Assembly (NCBI GenBank): GCA_004552195.1 | Contig: SFPC01000033.1 | Span: 1 to 19,240 of the forward strand | Direction: 5' to 3' | Length of the DNA stretch: 19,240 bases | Source: Bacteroidales bacterium | Lineage (GTDB): Bacteria > Bacteroidota > Bacteroidia > Bacteroidales > Bacteroidaceae | In this document: one piece after another, positions 8,338 to 16,453 of the stretch | Layout of the letters: each line of letters begins with the position of its first letter | Position numbering within the stretch: position 1 is the first letter of the stretch | The notes under the pieces: model-generated | What the model saw: only the letters and a program-made list of their open reading frames with translations | What the model was told of the DNA's origin: nothing | Databases searched by the model: none | Program-made: the position numbers and the translations under genes

Positions 8338-8883
8338 ATGGCAACTAAAATCAGATTGCAGCGTCATGGCCGTAAGGGTTACGCTTTCTACAGCATCGTT
8401 ATCGCCGACGCAAGAGCACCACGTGATGGTAAGTTTACTGAAAAGATTGGTACCTACAACCCCAACACCAATCCCGCCACAGTAGATTTGAATTTCGACC
8501 GGGCACTTTATTGGTTGGAAACCGGTGCACAGCCCACCGACACCGTACGCAACATTCTGTCGCGTGAAGGCGTTATGCTGATGAAGCACCTCAAGGGTGG
8601 CGTGCGCAAGGGAGCTTTCGATGAAGCTACCGCTCAGGCCAAGTTCGAAGCTTGGAAGCTGGAAAAGAGCAACAAGGCTACAGCCGCTGCCAACAAGAAT
8701 GCAGCCGACAAGAAAGCCGCTGCCGATGCCCGCTTGGAAGCTGAGAAGAAAGTAAACGAAAAGATTGCCGAAAAGGTAGCCGAAAAGAAAGCCGCCGCTG
8801 CTGCCGCCAAGGCTGAAGCAGAAGCTGCTGCTCAGGCCGAAGCCAACGCTGAAGCCGAAGCTGAGGCTCCTGCCGAGGCATAA
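8338..8883 (+). CDS. rpsP: Small ribosomal subunit protein bS16 with long C-terminal tail
   Basis: bS16 is a 30S subunit protein needed for assembly. The first 80 or so residues are the conserved domain, opening with [20 protein letters not shown] and followed by [20 protein letters not shown] and the [19 protein letters not shown] region. The remaining hundred residues form a low-complexity Lys/Glu/Ala helix that becomes almost pure Ala/Glu at the end. At 181 residues the protein is about twice the length of the E. coli form (82). From memory, Bacteroidota bS16 proteins are generally long, so the tail is probably a lineage feature and not an error. The gene appears to be a single-gene unit, with its own promoter before it and a strong terminator after it. 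Confidence 0.97.
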   Translation: MATKIRLQRHGRKGYAFYSIVIADARAPRDGKFTEKIGTYNPNTNPATVDLNFDRALYWLETGAQPTDTVRNILSREGVMLMKHLKGGVRKGAFDEATAQAKFEAWKLEKSNKATAAANKNAADKKAAADARLEAEKKVNEKIAEKVAEKKAAAAAAKAEAEAAAQAEANAEAEAEAPAEA

Positions 8884-8893
8884 CAACCGCGCA

Positions 8894-8911
8894 CTCCATA
8901 TTTGTGTGGAG
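8894..8911 (+). other. Short hairpin after rpsP
   Basis: CTCCATA (8894-8900) pairs with TGTGGAG (8905-8911), including one G-U pair, around a TTTG tetraloop. It begins 11 bases after the rpsP stop codon and has no T-tract. It may protect the 3' end of the message ahead of the true terminator at 8954-9000. Confidence 0.35.
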
Positions 8912-8953
8912 CACCGGTACACACCCAAACGCCATATTTCGGCAAAATAAAAC

Positions 8954-9000
8954 AAGAGAGAATACCCCCTGCCCCATGGCGGAGAGCATTCTCTCTTTTT
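8954..9000 (+). terminator. Intrinsic terminator of rpsP
   Basis: AAGAGAGAAT (8954-8963) and ATTCTCTCTT (8988-8997) form a perfect 10-bp stem around a 24-base loop. The sequence continues into a T-run (8996-9000), the usual form of a Rho-independent terminator. It ends the rpsP unit and separates it from the LysE cluster, which has its own promoter. Confidence 0.8.
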
Positions 9001-9117
9001 ATGTTTTGGGAGAAAAGGATGAGATTTTGATTTACAAAGAATTTGCATAGAGAAGAAGAACAATATTGCCTAATATCGCTTATGAATTGCACCAAACGCT
9101 GAAAGACCATTGATTTC

Positions 9118-9148
9118 TTTGTGCTTCGCGTTGTTTTACGTATTTTTG
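9118..9148 (+). promoter_or_regulatory. Promoter of the LysE-DUF4924-rfbD cluster
   Basis: TTTG (9118-9121), a 19-bp spacer and TATTTTTG (9141-9148) match the Bacteroidales consensus TTTG-N19-TAnnTTTG exactly. Transcription would start near 9155, about 24 bases before the LysE ATG. This is the clearest promoter in the window. Confidence 0.75.
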
Positions 9149-9178
9149 CGCAACTATATATGATTAGCCTCAGTATCA

Positions 9179-9847
9179 ATGAACAATATTTTTGCAGAAT
9201 TTGCAAGTCCGCTATTGCTGATTATCAAAGGTTTGCTTGTAGGCATCATTGCTTCGGCTCCCATGGGACCCGTAGGCATATTGTGTATTCAGCGAACAAT
9301 GCAAAAAGGCAGAGCGTACGGAATCGTTACGGGAGCCGGAGCCGCACTTAGCGACATCATTTATGCACTCATGACGGGTTTAGGCATGTCGGTCGTAATG
9401 GATTTTATCGACAAGGAACAGAACATATTTTGGCTTAAACTCGTAGGAAGCGTCATGCTCTTCATTTTCGGGATTTATATGTTTCGTACTGACCCCCGCA
9501 AATGTATGAGGCCTTCTTCGGGCAGCAAGGGAACATTGCTACACAATTTTACCACAGCTTTTTTAGTTACCTTGTCCAATCCCCTCATCATTTTCCTTTT
9601 CATTGCCCTGTACAATATGCTGACGTTTGTCATCCCCGGCAATTTCTTCGGGCAATGTGTGGGCTACCTGTCGATTGTGGCCGGAGCCATGTTGTGGTGG
9701 CTCGGCCTGACCTACGTCATCAACAAGATGCGCAGCAATTTCGGTTTGCGCGGCATTCTGCGCCTGAACCGCACCATCGGCAGCATCGTGCTCGCCGCCT
9801 CCGTCATCTATGCGGCCATGACGCTCTTCAATCTTTCACTTTATTAA
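9179..9847 (+). CDS. LysE/RhtB-family exporter
   Basis: A 222-residue inner-membrane protein of the LysE translocator superfamily, which usually exports amino acids such as lysine, threonine or homoserine. The sequence has about six hydrophobic segments. The family hallmark is in the first helix and loop: a GPVG motif followed by CIQRTMQKGRAYGIVTGAGA, then ALSDIIYALMTGLGM. A second marker is the LSNPLIIFLFIALYNM segment in the middle. The substrate cannot be inferred. A strong promoter lies just upstream, and the DUF4924 gene starts 9 bp after the stop codon, so this is the first gene of an operon. Confidence 0.9.
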   Translation: MNNIFAEFASPLLLIIKGLLVGIIASAPMGPVGILCIQRTMQKGRAYGIVTGAGAALSDIIYALMTGLGMSVVMDFIDKEQNIFWLKLVGSVMLFIFGIYMFRTDPRKCMRPSSGSKGTLLHNFTTAFLVTLSNPLIIFLFIALYNMLTFVIPGNFFGQCVGYLSIVAGAMLWWLGLTYVINKMRSNFGLRGILRLNRTIGSIVLAASVIYAAMTLFNLSLY

Positions 9848-9856
9848 GACAAGGAC

Positions 9857-10414
9857 ATGACGATTGCTGAGAAACTCAGGAATACCAACCGGGCAGAATA
9901 CCTGCTGTACATGTGGCAAGTGGAGGACCTCATCCGTGCCTACCATCTCGACGCGGAACGCATAGCACAGGAATATGTAGCCCGCTTTGACCTGGACAAG
10001 GAACATAAATCCCAAACCGAACAATGGTACACCGACCTGTGCCGGATGATGGCAGAGGAAGGGAAACGCGAGAAAGGCCATTTGCAAATCTGCCAGAACA
10101 TCCTCACCGAGTTGGACGACCTACACAACCAACTCGTCAACTCGCCCAAATTCCCCTACTACCGTGAGATGTACTATAAAGTACTGCCTTACATCGTAGA
10201 ACTCAGGGCCAAGAACGGCACCGTCTCAGACCGGCCTCAGGAAACGGGTGAACTGCAAACCTGCTTTGAACTGCTTTACGGCCTCATGCTGCTGCGGTTG
10301 CAAGGAAAACCCGTGGCGCAAGATACGGAAAAGGCAGCGCGAGATGTTGCAACACTTCTGGGGCAGCTGTCCGATTATTACTTCAAGAACAAACAAGAAC
10401 CTATCGAATTCTAA
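9857..10414 (+). CDS. DUF4924 family protein of unknown function
   Basis: A 185-residue soluble protein, mostly helical by composition, with no signal peptide or membrane segment. The N-terminus (IAEKLRNTNRAEYLLYMWQ, then VEDLIRAYHLD) is what I associate with the Bacteroidota-specific DUF4924 family, recognised from memory. The body is rich in charged residues and leucine, with a helical stretch near 110-160 (FELLYGLMLLRLQGK). No catalytic motif is visible. The gene sits 9 bp after the exporter gene and 6 bp before rfbD, so it is almost certainly translated from the same message. I cannot assign a function. Confidence 0.8.
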   Translation: MTIAEKLRNTNRAEYLLYMWQVEDLIRAYHLDAERIAQEYVARFDLDKEHKSQTEQWYTDLCRMMAEEGKREKGHLQICQNILTELDDLHNQLVNSPKFPYYREMYYKVLPYIVELRAKNGTVSDRPQETGELQTCFELLYGLMLLRLQGKPVAQDTEKAARDVATLLGQLSDYYFKNKQEPIEF

Positions 10415-10420
10415 AGCATA

Positions 10421-11275
10421 ATGAAAAATATACTTGTTACAGGCAGCAACGGACAACTGGGCAGCGAGCTGCAATCACTGGCTCCCGCACACGATGAAAC
10501 TTGCCGCTTTTTCTTCACGGACGTGGCGGAGCTGGACATCACCGACCGTCAGGCCGTCTATTCCTTCGTAGAACAAAACCGCATTTCCGTCATCGTCAAC
10601 TGCGCCGCCTTCACCGCTGTCGACAAGGCCGAAAGCGAGCCGGAACGTTGCAATCTGCTCAACCACATTGCCCCGGGCTATCTGGCCGAAGCCATCGCCT
10701 CGGTGGGCGGCACGATGATACAAATTTCCACCGACTATGTCTTCGACGGCACGTCCTGCAAGCCTTATAAGGAAGAAGACATCACCAATCCCCAGACCGT
10801 TTATGGCCGCACGAAGTTGGCCGGTGAAGAAAGCGTCATCCGCACCTGCGCCGGCTCCATGGTTATCCGCACCGCCTGGCTTTACTCCACCTACGGCAAC
10901 AACTTCGTGAAGACCATGCTGCGGTTGGGCAAGGAGCGCGACAAGCTGGGCGTGGTGGCCGACCAAATCGGCACCCCCACCTATGCACGCGACCTGGCCA
11001 AGGCCATCCTCACGGTCATTGAAAAAGGCATCAAACCCGGTGTGTACCATTTCACCAACGAAGGCACCTGCTCCTGGTATGATTTCACCAAAGCCATCCA
11101 CCGCATGGAAGGCATCGAGGACTGCGAAGTTAGCCCCATCCATACGGAAGACTACCCCGTGCCCGCCAAGCGTCCCCACTACTCCGTGCTGGATAAAACC
11201 AAAATCAAACAGACCTACGAACTGGACATCCGTTGGTGGGAAGACGCGCTGAAAGATTGTTTGAAAAAGCTCTGA
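10421..11275 (+). CDS. rfbD: dTDP-4-dehydrorhamnose reductase
   Basis: This enzyme catalyses the last step of dTDP-L-rhamnose synthesis, the NAD(P)H-dependent reduction of dTDP-4-dehydro-L-rhamnose, which feeds surface polysaccharides. It is an extended short-chain dehydrogenase/reductase of 284 residues, the usual length. The nucleotide-binding loop TGSNGQLG is at 7-14, STDYVFDG starts at 103, and the catalytic Tyr and Lys are Y128 and K132 in YGRTK. WLYSTYGNNFVKTML and the DQIGTPTYARDLA segment are typical of RfbD. The usual partners rfbA, rfbB and rfbC are not here; the gene lies in a translation and housekeeping cluster, 6 bp after the DUF4924 gene. It may still be the only copy in the genome, or one of several. 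Confidence 0.93.
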   Translation: MKNILVTGSNGQLGSELQSLAPAHDETCRFFFTDVAELDITDRQAVYSFVEQNRISVIVNCAAFTAVDKAESEPERCNLLNHIAPGYLAEAIASVGGTMIQISTDYVFDGTSCKPYKEEDITNPQTVYGRTKLAGEESVIRTCAGSMVIRTAWLYSTYGNNFVKTMLRLGKERDKLGVVADQIGTPTYARDLAKAILTVIEKGIKPGVYHFTNEGTCSWYDFTKAIHRMEGIEDCEVSPIHTEDYPVPAKRPHYSVLDKTKIKQTYELDIRWWEDALKDCLKKL

Positions 11276-11386
11276 CCGCGCCCTACACTCTCCCGCCCAT
11301 TTCTTCCTTGGGCCACAAAACGCATCAAGTCCCACACACCAAGTCCAAGGCTCTATCCCAGAATACCAAACCCCTTAACACAGACA

Positions 11387-12955
11387 ATGAATCCGGAAAT
11401 AGCTCGCCGACGCACCTTTGCCATCATCTCCCACCCCGACGCAGGTAAGACCACACTCACCGAGAAGCTTCTGCTCTTTGGCGGACAGATACAGGTGGCC
11501 GGTGCGGTAAAGAACAACAAGATAAAGAAAACCGCCACGTCCGACTGGATGGAAATCGAAAAGCAACGCGGTATCTCCGTGACCACCTCGGTCATGGAGT
11601 TTGACTACGAAGACTATAAGGTCAACATACTTGACACCCCCGGCCACCAGGACTTTGCCGAGGACACCTTCCGTACCCTCACCGCCGTCGACTCAGCCAT
11701 CATTGTGGTCGACAGTGCCAAGGGTGTGGAGGCACAGACGCGCAAGCTCATGACGGTATGCCGCATGCGCAACACCCCTGTCATCATCTTCGTCAACAAA
11801 ATGGACCGCGAGGGAAAAGACCCCTTCGACCTCTTGGACGAACTGGAGCAGGAATTGCAAATCAGCGTGCGTCCCCTCTCCTGGCCCATCGCCCAGGGAG
11901 CGCGGTTCAAGGGCGTATACAATATCTATGAAGAGCAGCTTCAGCTTTTCGCCCCCGACAAGCAGAAAGTGACCGAGAAGTTCGACGTGGACATCCACAG
12001 CTCCGCCCTCGAAGAACACGTTGGCGAAGAAAACGCCCGCCGGCTGCGCGACGACCTGGAACTGGTCGACGGCGTTTATCCCGCCTTCAACCACGACGAC
12101 TACCTCAACGCCCAGGTCGCTCCCGTCTTCTTCGGCTCTGCACTGAACAATTTTGGTGTCAAGGAACTGCTGGACTGTTTCGTCAAGATTGCCCCGTGCC
12201 CCCGCCCCACCAAGGCCGAGGAACGGCAGGTAGAACCGGGCGAAGAAAAGTTCACAGGTTTCATCTTCAAGATTACGGCCAACATCGACCCCAACCACCG
12301 TTCCTGCATCGCCTTCTGCAAAGTATGTTCAGGTCGTTTTGAGCGCAACAAGCCCTACCTCCACGTGCGCGACGGAAAAACGCTCCGTTTCTCCTCGCCC
12401 ACCCAGTTCATGGCGCAACGCAAGAACACCATCGACGAAGCCTGGGCCGGCGACATTGTCGGCCTGCCCGACAACGGCACCTTCAAAATCGGCGACACCC
12501 TGACCGAAGGCGAAAAGCTCCATTTCCGTGGACTCCCCTCCTTCTCGCCCGAGATGTTCAAATACATTGAGAACGCCGACCCCATGAAGACCAAGCAGCT
12601 GAACAAAGGCATCGAGCAACTCATGGACGAAGGCGTGGCACAGCTCTTTGTCAACCAGTTCAATGGTCGCAAAATCATCGGCACGGTGGGACAGCTCCAG
12701 TTTGAAGTCATCCAGTACCGTTTGGAAAACGAGTACAACGCCAAGTGCCGCTGGGAACCCATCCATCTCTACAAAGCCTGCTGGATAGAAAGCGATAGTC
12801 CCGAAGAGCTGGAAAATTTCAAAAAGCGCAAATACCAATACATGGCCAAGGACCGCGAAGGCCGCGATGTTTTTCTGGCCGACTCCGGTTACGTGCTGCA
12901 AATGGCGCAGCAGGACTTCAAGCACATCAAGTTCCATTTTACGAGCGAATTTTAA
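11387..12955 (+). CDS. prfC: Peptide chain release factor 3
   Basis: RF3 is the GTPase that removes RF1 and RF2 from the ribosome after peptide release. The 522-residue length agrees with the E. coli form (529). The P-loop SHPDAGKTT is at 15-23, the switch II motif DTPGH at 83-87 and the base-recognition NKMD at 137-140. The RF3-type segment [20 protein letters not shown] lies between them, followed by a translation-factor beta barrel and the [17 protein letters not shown] region near the C-terminus. The start ATG gives [18 protein letters not shown], the expected N-terminus. The 111-bp gap after rfbD has no clear promoter or terminator, so the gene may be read from the LysE promoter. Confidence 0.96.
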   Translation: MNPEIARRRTFAIISHPDAGKTTLTEKLLLFGGQIQVAGAVKNNKIKKTATSDWMEIEKQRGISVTTSVMEFDYEDYKVNILDTPGHQDFAEDTFRTLTAVDSAIIVVDSAKGVEAQTRKLMTVCRMRNTPVIIFVNKMDREGKDPFDLLDELEQELQISVRPLSWPIAQGARFKGVYNIYEEQLQLFAPDKQKVTEKFDVDIHSSALEEHVGEENARRLRDDLELVDGVYPAFNHDDYLNAQVAPVFFGSALNNFGVKELLDCFVKIAPCPRPTKAEERQVEPGEEKFTGFIFKITANIDPNHRSCIAFCKVCSGRFERNKPYLHVRDGKTLRFSSPTQFMAQRKNTIDEAWAGDIVGLPDNGTFKIGDTLTEGEKLHFRGLPSFSPEMFKYIENADPMKTKQLNKGIEQLMDEGVAQLFVNQFNGRKIIGTVGQLQFEVIQYRLENEYNAKCRWEPIHLYKACWIESDSPEELENFKKRKYQYMAKDREGRDVFLADSGYVLQMAQQDFKHIKFHFTSEF

Positions 12956-12997
12956 CTGCCGCAAAAAGCTGATTTACATACATCAAACATCCACACC

Positions 12998-13861
12998 ATG
13001 TACACAGTTGACGAATTGAACGACCGTCTCATCGACCTCTCCTTCTCCGAGGACATCGGCGACGGCGACCACACCACCCTCTGCTGCATCCCCGAAGATG
13101 CAGAGGGAACTTCCAAACTGCTCATCAAGGAAGAAGGAATACTTGCCGGCGTGCGCATTGCCCAGGAAGTATTCCACCGTTTCGACCCCACGCTCCGGGT
13201 GCAAGTACTGCTCACCGACGGCACGCCCGTCAAGCCCGGCGACGTTGCCATGCTCGTCACGGGAAAGGTGCGTTCCCTCTTGCAGACCGAACGCCTCATG
13301 CTCAACATCATGCAGCGCATGAGCGGCATTGCCACCATGACCCACCGTTATGTGGAACGGCTCAAGGGAACCCACACCCGTGTGCTCGACACGCGCAAGA
13401 CCACACCCGGTATGCGTATGCTCGAAAAGGAAGCCGTGAAAATCGGCGGCGGTGTAAACCACCGCATCGGGCTGTTCGACATGATCTTGCTCAAGGACAA
13501 CCACGTCGACTTCTGCGGCGGCATAGCCCGCGCCTTGGACCGCTGCGCCGCCTACCAGCAGGAGAAAGGACTGCATCTCAAAGTTGAAATCGAATGCCGC
13601 ACATTCGACGAGATACGCCAAGTCATGGAACATGGCGGAGCCGACCGCATCATGCTCGACAATTTCTCCGTAGAAGACACCCGCAAGGCCGTGGAACTCA
13701 TCGGCGGCAAGTTTGAAACGGAGTCCAGCGGCGGCATCACCTTCGACACCCTGCGCGACTATGCCGAATGTGGCGTAGACTTCATTTCCGTGGGTGCCCT
13801 CACCCATTCCGTGAAAGGGCTGGACATGTCGTTCAAGGCCACTGACGAAAGAGCATTCTAA
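12998..13861 (+). CDS. nadC: Nicotinate-nucleotide pyrophosphorylase (quinolinate phosphoribosyltransferase)
   Basis: NadC converts quinolinate and PRPP to nicotinate mononucleotide, the last dedicated step of de novo NAD synthesis. The 287-residue length is typical. Visible hallmarks are the N-terminal segment EDIGDGDHTT, the substrate-binding DTRKTTPGMR starting at D131, KIGGGVNHRIGLFDMILLKDNH with K166 to H169, a GADRIMLDN segment and the late SGGIT. The gene starts 42 bp after prfC and is probably co-transcribed with it. The partners nadA and nadB are not in the window. The nadC 3' side leads directly into a structured intergenic segment. Confidence 0.96.
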   Translation: MYTVDELNDRLIDLSFSEDIGDGDHTTLCCIPEDAEGTSKLLIKEEGILAGVRIAQEVFHRFDPTLRVQVLLTDGTPVKPGDVAMLVTGKVRSLLQTERLMLNIMQRMSGIATMTHRYVERLKGTHTRVLDTRKTTPGMRMLEKEAVKIGGGVNHRIGLFDMILLKDNHVDFCGGIARALDRCAAYQQEKGLHLKVEIECRTFDEIRQVMEHGGADRIMLDNFSVEDTRKAVELIGGKFETESSGGITFDTLRDYAECGVDFISVGALTHSVKGLDMSFKATDERAF

Positions 13862-13873
13862 ATCCATAAAAGA

Positions 13874-13961
13874 GTGTTCTATAAATAAGCTTGGAATGAC
13901 TGATACAGCTCATAGAACTAATTTATAGAACACCCCTTATCAGTCTTGCGGTTTCCGGCAA
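13874..13961. repeat. Interleaved inverted repeats (pseudoknot-capable) after nadC
   Basis: Arm A GTGTTCTATAAAT (13874-13886) is perfectly complementary over 13 bp to A' ATTTATAGAACAC (13921-13933). Arm B GACTGATA (13898-13905), inside the A loop, is complementary to B' TATCAGTC (13938-13945), outside it. The order A-B-A'-B' is that of an H-type pseudoknot, or of two mutually exclusive hairpins. ATAGAAC also occurs at 13912-13918 and could compete for arm A. A further small hairpin follows (TTGCGG 13946-13951 with CCGGCAA 13955-13961, one bulge). No T-tract follows. The rest of the gap to the C69 gene holds only a weak promoter-like TATTTTTA at 13984-13991. Confidence 0.6.
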
Positions 13962-14033
13962 TCCTGCCCCGAAGCCCCAAGACTATTTTTATATTCTCAA
14001 CTATCCGTTATTCCATCTCTTCCCTTTCTCACG

Positions 14034-15683
14034 ATGAAACTTCTGAAATACCTTGGAGCCGCCTGCCTCGCAGCCTTCGGCTTCACCCCCTCCGCCCAAG
14101 CCTGCACCAGTTTCCTGGTAGGCAAGAAAGCCTCCACCGACGGCTCGGCATTCATCACCTACAACCAAGATGATTACGGTATGTTCGGCCGGCTTCTCTA
14201 TCTGCCTGCCGCCCAACACGCCCCCGGCACCATGCGCCGCATCGTCGACGGCGACACCCATGTATACCATGGCGAAATTCCCGAAGCCCCCTTCACCTAT
14301 GCCGTCATGGGCTACATCAACGAACATCAGGTAGCCATCACCGAAACCACTTTCGGTGGCCGCGAAGAGCTGGCCGACCCTAAAGGCATCATCGACTACG
14401 TCAGCCTCATGACCATCGCCCTGCAACGCTCGCGCACGGCCCGCGAAGCCATCGACGTGATGACCTCCCTCGTCCAGACTTACGGCTATGCCTCCGAAGG
14501 CGAAAGTTTCTCCATTGCCGACCCCAACGAAGTCTGGATTTTGGAGATGATAGGCAAAGGCCCCGAGCAGCGCGGAACGGTGTGGGTGGCCGTGCGCATT
14601 CCCGACAACTGCATTGCTTGCCATGCCAACCAAAGCCGCATCCACCAGTTCGACCTCAAGGACAAGAAGAACGTGCGCTACTCCAAGGATGTCATCAGCT
14701 TTGCCCGACAGCGCGGCTACTTCTCCGGCAAGGATGCCGACTTCTCCTTTGCCGATGCCTACGCGCCGGCCGACTTCGGTGCCATCCGTTATTGCGAAGC
14801 CCGCGTGTGGAGTTTCTACAACCGGTGGGTGGAAGGCATGGACAAGTACCTGGACTATGTCGACGGCAAACACATTGGCCAAGCCAGCCCCATGCCGCTC
14901 TATTTCGAGCCCAAACAAAAACTCTCGCTCCACGATGTGATGAACTCCATGCGCGACCACTTTGAAGGCACGCCCTTCGATGTAACGCAGGATGTGGGAG
15001 CCGGCCCGTACAATGCGCCTTACCGCCCCACCCCGCTCTCATGGGAGTACAAAGGCAAACGCTATTTCAACGAGCGGCCCATCTCCACCCAGCAGACCGC
15101 CGGCACGTATGTCATCCAGGTGCGCGACTTCCTGCCCAATGCAGTGGGCGGCGTGTTGTGGTTCGGCAACGACGACCCCAACATGGTGCCCTACACCCCG
15201 GTCTATTGCTCGGCCACCAAAGCACCCGAGTGTTACGACCCGAAGGATGCCGACGGCGTTACCTTCTCCTGGAACTCCGCCTTCTGGGTACAAAATTGGG
15301 TGGCCAACATGACCTATCCGCGCTATTCCCAACTCTTCCCTGGTTTGGAGGCAGCACGTCAGGAGTTGGAAGATGCCTACGCCGCCCGTCAGGCATCTGT
15401 GGAAAAGCAAGCCGTCGAGTTGTTACGCTACGATGCCGACAGAGCAGCCGCTTACCTCACGGACTATTCGGCAGAATGTGCTCGCCAAATGATGGAGCGC
15501 TGGACTCGTCTGGGACAATACCTCATTGTCAAGTACAACGACCAGACCGTCAAGCCCGAAAAGGACGGACAGTTTGAGCGCACCCCCGAAGGTCTGGGAG
15601 CACGCCCCGCACGTCCTGGATTTAACGACAATTACAAAGAAGTGATTATCCGCGAAACCGGCGACAAATACCTCGTTCCTTAA
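14034..15683 (+). CDS. Secreted C69-family dipeptidase
   Basis: An N-terminal-nucleophile hydrolase expected to cleave dipeptides outside the cytoplasm. The 549-residue protein begins with a signal peptide (MKLLKYLGAACLAAFGFTPSAQA). Removing it would expose Cys24 as the new N-terminus, in CTSFLVGKKASTDGSAFITYNQD; the CTS...GK.ASTDGS pattern around the nucleophile is the C69 hallmark. The family segment with ITETTFGGREEL follows, then EGESFSIADPNEVWILEMIGKG in two adjoining motifs. The middle contains the LHDVMNSMRDHFEGTPFD block and the C-terminal part WNSAFWVQNWVANMTYPRYS, both seen in this family. The alignment of signal cleavage site and nucleophile supports the start. The gene appears to stand alone, with structured gaps on both sides. 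Confidence 0.93.
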   Translation: MKLLKYLGAACLAAFGFTPSAQACTSFLVGKKASTDGSAFITYNQDDYGMFGRLLYLPAAQHAPGTMRRIVDGDTHVYHGEIPEAPFTYAVMGYINEHQVAITETTFGGREELADPKGIIDYVSLMTIALQRSRTAREAIDVMTSLVQTYGYASEGESFSIADPNEVWILEMIGKGPEQRGTVWVAVRIPDNCIACHANQSRIHQFDLKDKKNVRYSKDVISFARQRGYFSGKDADFSFADAYAPADFGAIRYCEARVWSFYNRWVEGMDKYLDYVDGKHIGQASPMPLYFEPKQKLSLHDVMNSMRDHFEGTPFDVTQDVGAGPYNAPYRPTPLSWEYKGKRYFNERPISTQQTAGTYVIQVRDFLPNAVGGVLWFGNDDPNMVPYTPVYCSATKAPECYDPKDADGVTFSWNSAFWVQNWVANMTYPRYSQLFPGLEAARQELEDAYAARQASVEKQAVELLRYDADRAAAYLTDYSAECARQMMERWTRLGQYLIVKYNDQTVKPEKDGQFERTPEGLGARPARPGFNDNYKEVIIRETGDKYLVP

Positions 15684-16005
15684 AGGGATAAGGTTATAAG
15701 AAATAAGGTTATGAGGTTATAAACTCTACTTTCGCATGTGAAAGGGTTATGAGGGATAAAGTTATAGGGTTATAAAGTTACAGTCAGAAGGTTTTATCAA
15801 ATAAAAAATATTGAACTCCAAGACGAACTTTATAACCTAATATCCCCAGAAGCGAAGCGAACATAACCTCATAACCTTCAAGTTTCGGAACTTACGAAAC
15901 TTGAAATAAAGTAATGCTTGCGTTACATAGACCCACCGCTCCGGCAGTAACTTAATAACCTCAGAACTTTATAACGTGCGCGAAGCGCAACATCTCCGAA
16001 CCAGA
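15684..16005. repeat. Nested inverted-repeat array between convergent genes
   Basis: This gene-free gap separates the C69 gene from the convergent mutarotase gene. GGTTAT occurs five times on the left (15692, 15707, 15715, 15745, 15768) and its complement ATAACC four times on the right (15832, 15863, 15871, 15955). The longest pairing is AAGGTTATGAGGTTAT (15705-15720) with ATAACCTCATAACCTT (15863-15878). Inside it GGTTATAAAGTT (15768-15779) pairs with AACTTTATAACC (15826-15837) and GGGATA (15753-15758) with TATCCC (15841-15846). The whole could fold into one long imperfect hairpin in either transcript. No coding potential is evident. Confidence 0.75.
15877..15905. terminator. Perfect 11-bp hairpin between convergent genes
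   Basis: TTCAAGTTTCG (15877-15887) pairs with CGAAACTTGAA (15895-15905) around a 7-base loop, partly overlapping the GGTTAT/ATAACC array. Its near-symmetry means it would form in both transcripts, so it may help end transcription from either side. No proper T-tract follows on either strand, so an intrinsic terminator is not certain. Confidence 0.4.
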
Positions 16006-16413
16006 CTATGGCTCGTACAGGTGGAAAATGCGGTCCATCATTTTCCATTTCGCGTCCGACGTGGCCGTTGCTTCCGCCTCCTGATACTGTGCCGTCAATG
16101 CTTCCCATTCGGCCTGCTTCGGCAATGTGGCCAAACGCGACATCACCTCGTCCCACTCCAGTTCCTGCGGCATCTCCACAATCATAAAAAGCCGCGTACC
16201 CAGCAGGTAGATTTCCATTTCCAATATGCCTACCTCACGGATGCCCTGCAAGATCTCAGGCCAAATGCCTTCCCGGCTGTGCAGTTGGCGGTAAGCCGCT
16301 ATCAGTTCCGGGTTATCGCGCAAGTCGAGCGTTTGGCAAAATCTTTTCACGGGGAAGCCGTACGTTTTCACCGGCGTTCCCACCGTATATTTCTCAGCAG
16401 CAATTTCTTTCAT
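16006..16413 (-). CDS. L-rhamnose mutarotase family protein
   Basis: The family interconverts alpha and beta anomers of L-rhamnose. The 135-residue product carries the family pattern: an AYRQLHSREGIWPEI segment with Y41 and H45, matching the Tyr-x3-His of E. coli RhaM, then GILEMEIYLLGTRLFMIVEM, a tryptophan-rich middle and a closing WKMMDRIFHLYEP. I chose the ATG at 16413. The open frame extends to a TTG at 16440, giving 144 residues, which is a weaker start. Even from the ATG there is an N-terminal addition of about 20 residues relative to the roughly 104-residue E. coli protein. The gene lies 40 bp after mutS2 and is probably co-transcribed with it. No rhamnose catabolic genes are nearby, so substrate and role are uncertain. 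Confidence 0.8.
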   Translation of the reverse strand: MKEIAAEKYTVGTPVKTYGFPVKRFCQTLDLRDNPELIAAYRQLHSREGIWPEILQGIREVGILEMEIYLLGTRLFMIVEMPQELEWDEVMSRLATLPKQAEWEALTAQYQEAEATATSDAKWKMMDRIFHLYEP

Positions 16414-16453
16414 GGGTTGTTTATGGTTGAAAATATTCAATAGGGCAGCAACA

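Noticed and set aside
9121..9351. 76-codon frame overlapping the start of the LysE-type gene
   Set aside because: It starts inside the promoter and runs out of frame through the exporter gene, whose hydrophobic family motifs are clear.
15979..15986. Recurring CGCGAAGC word in gaps (9123, 15979, 19224)
   Set aside because: The same word also occurs inside the M13 and C69 genes (near 4733 and 14442), so it is not specific to intergenic DNA.
16414..16440. TTG start adding nine residues to the mutarotase-like protein
   Set aside because: An ATG lies in frame at 16413, and the added residues are not part of the family domain.
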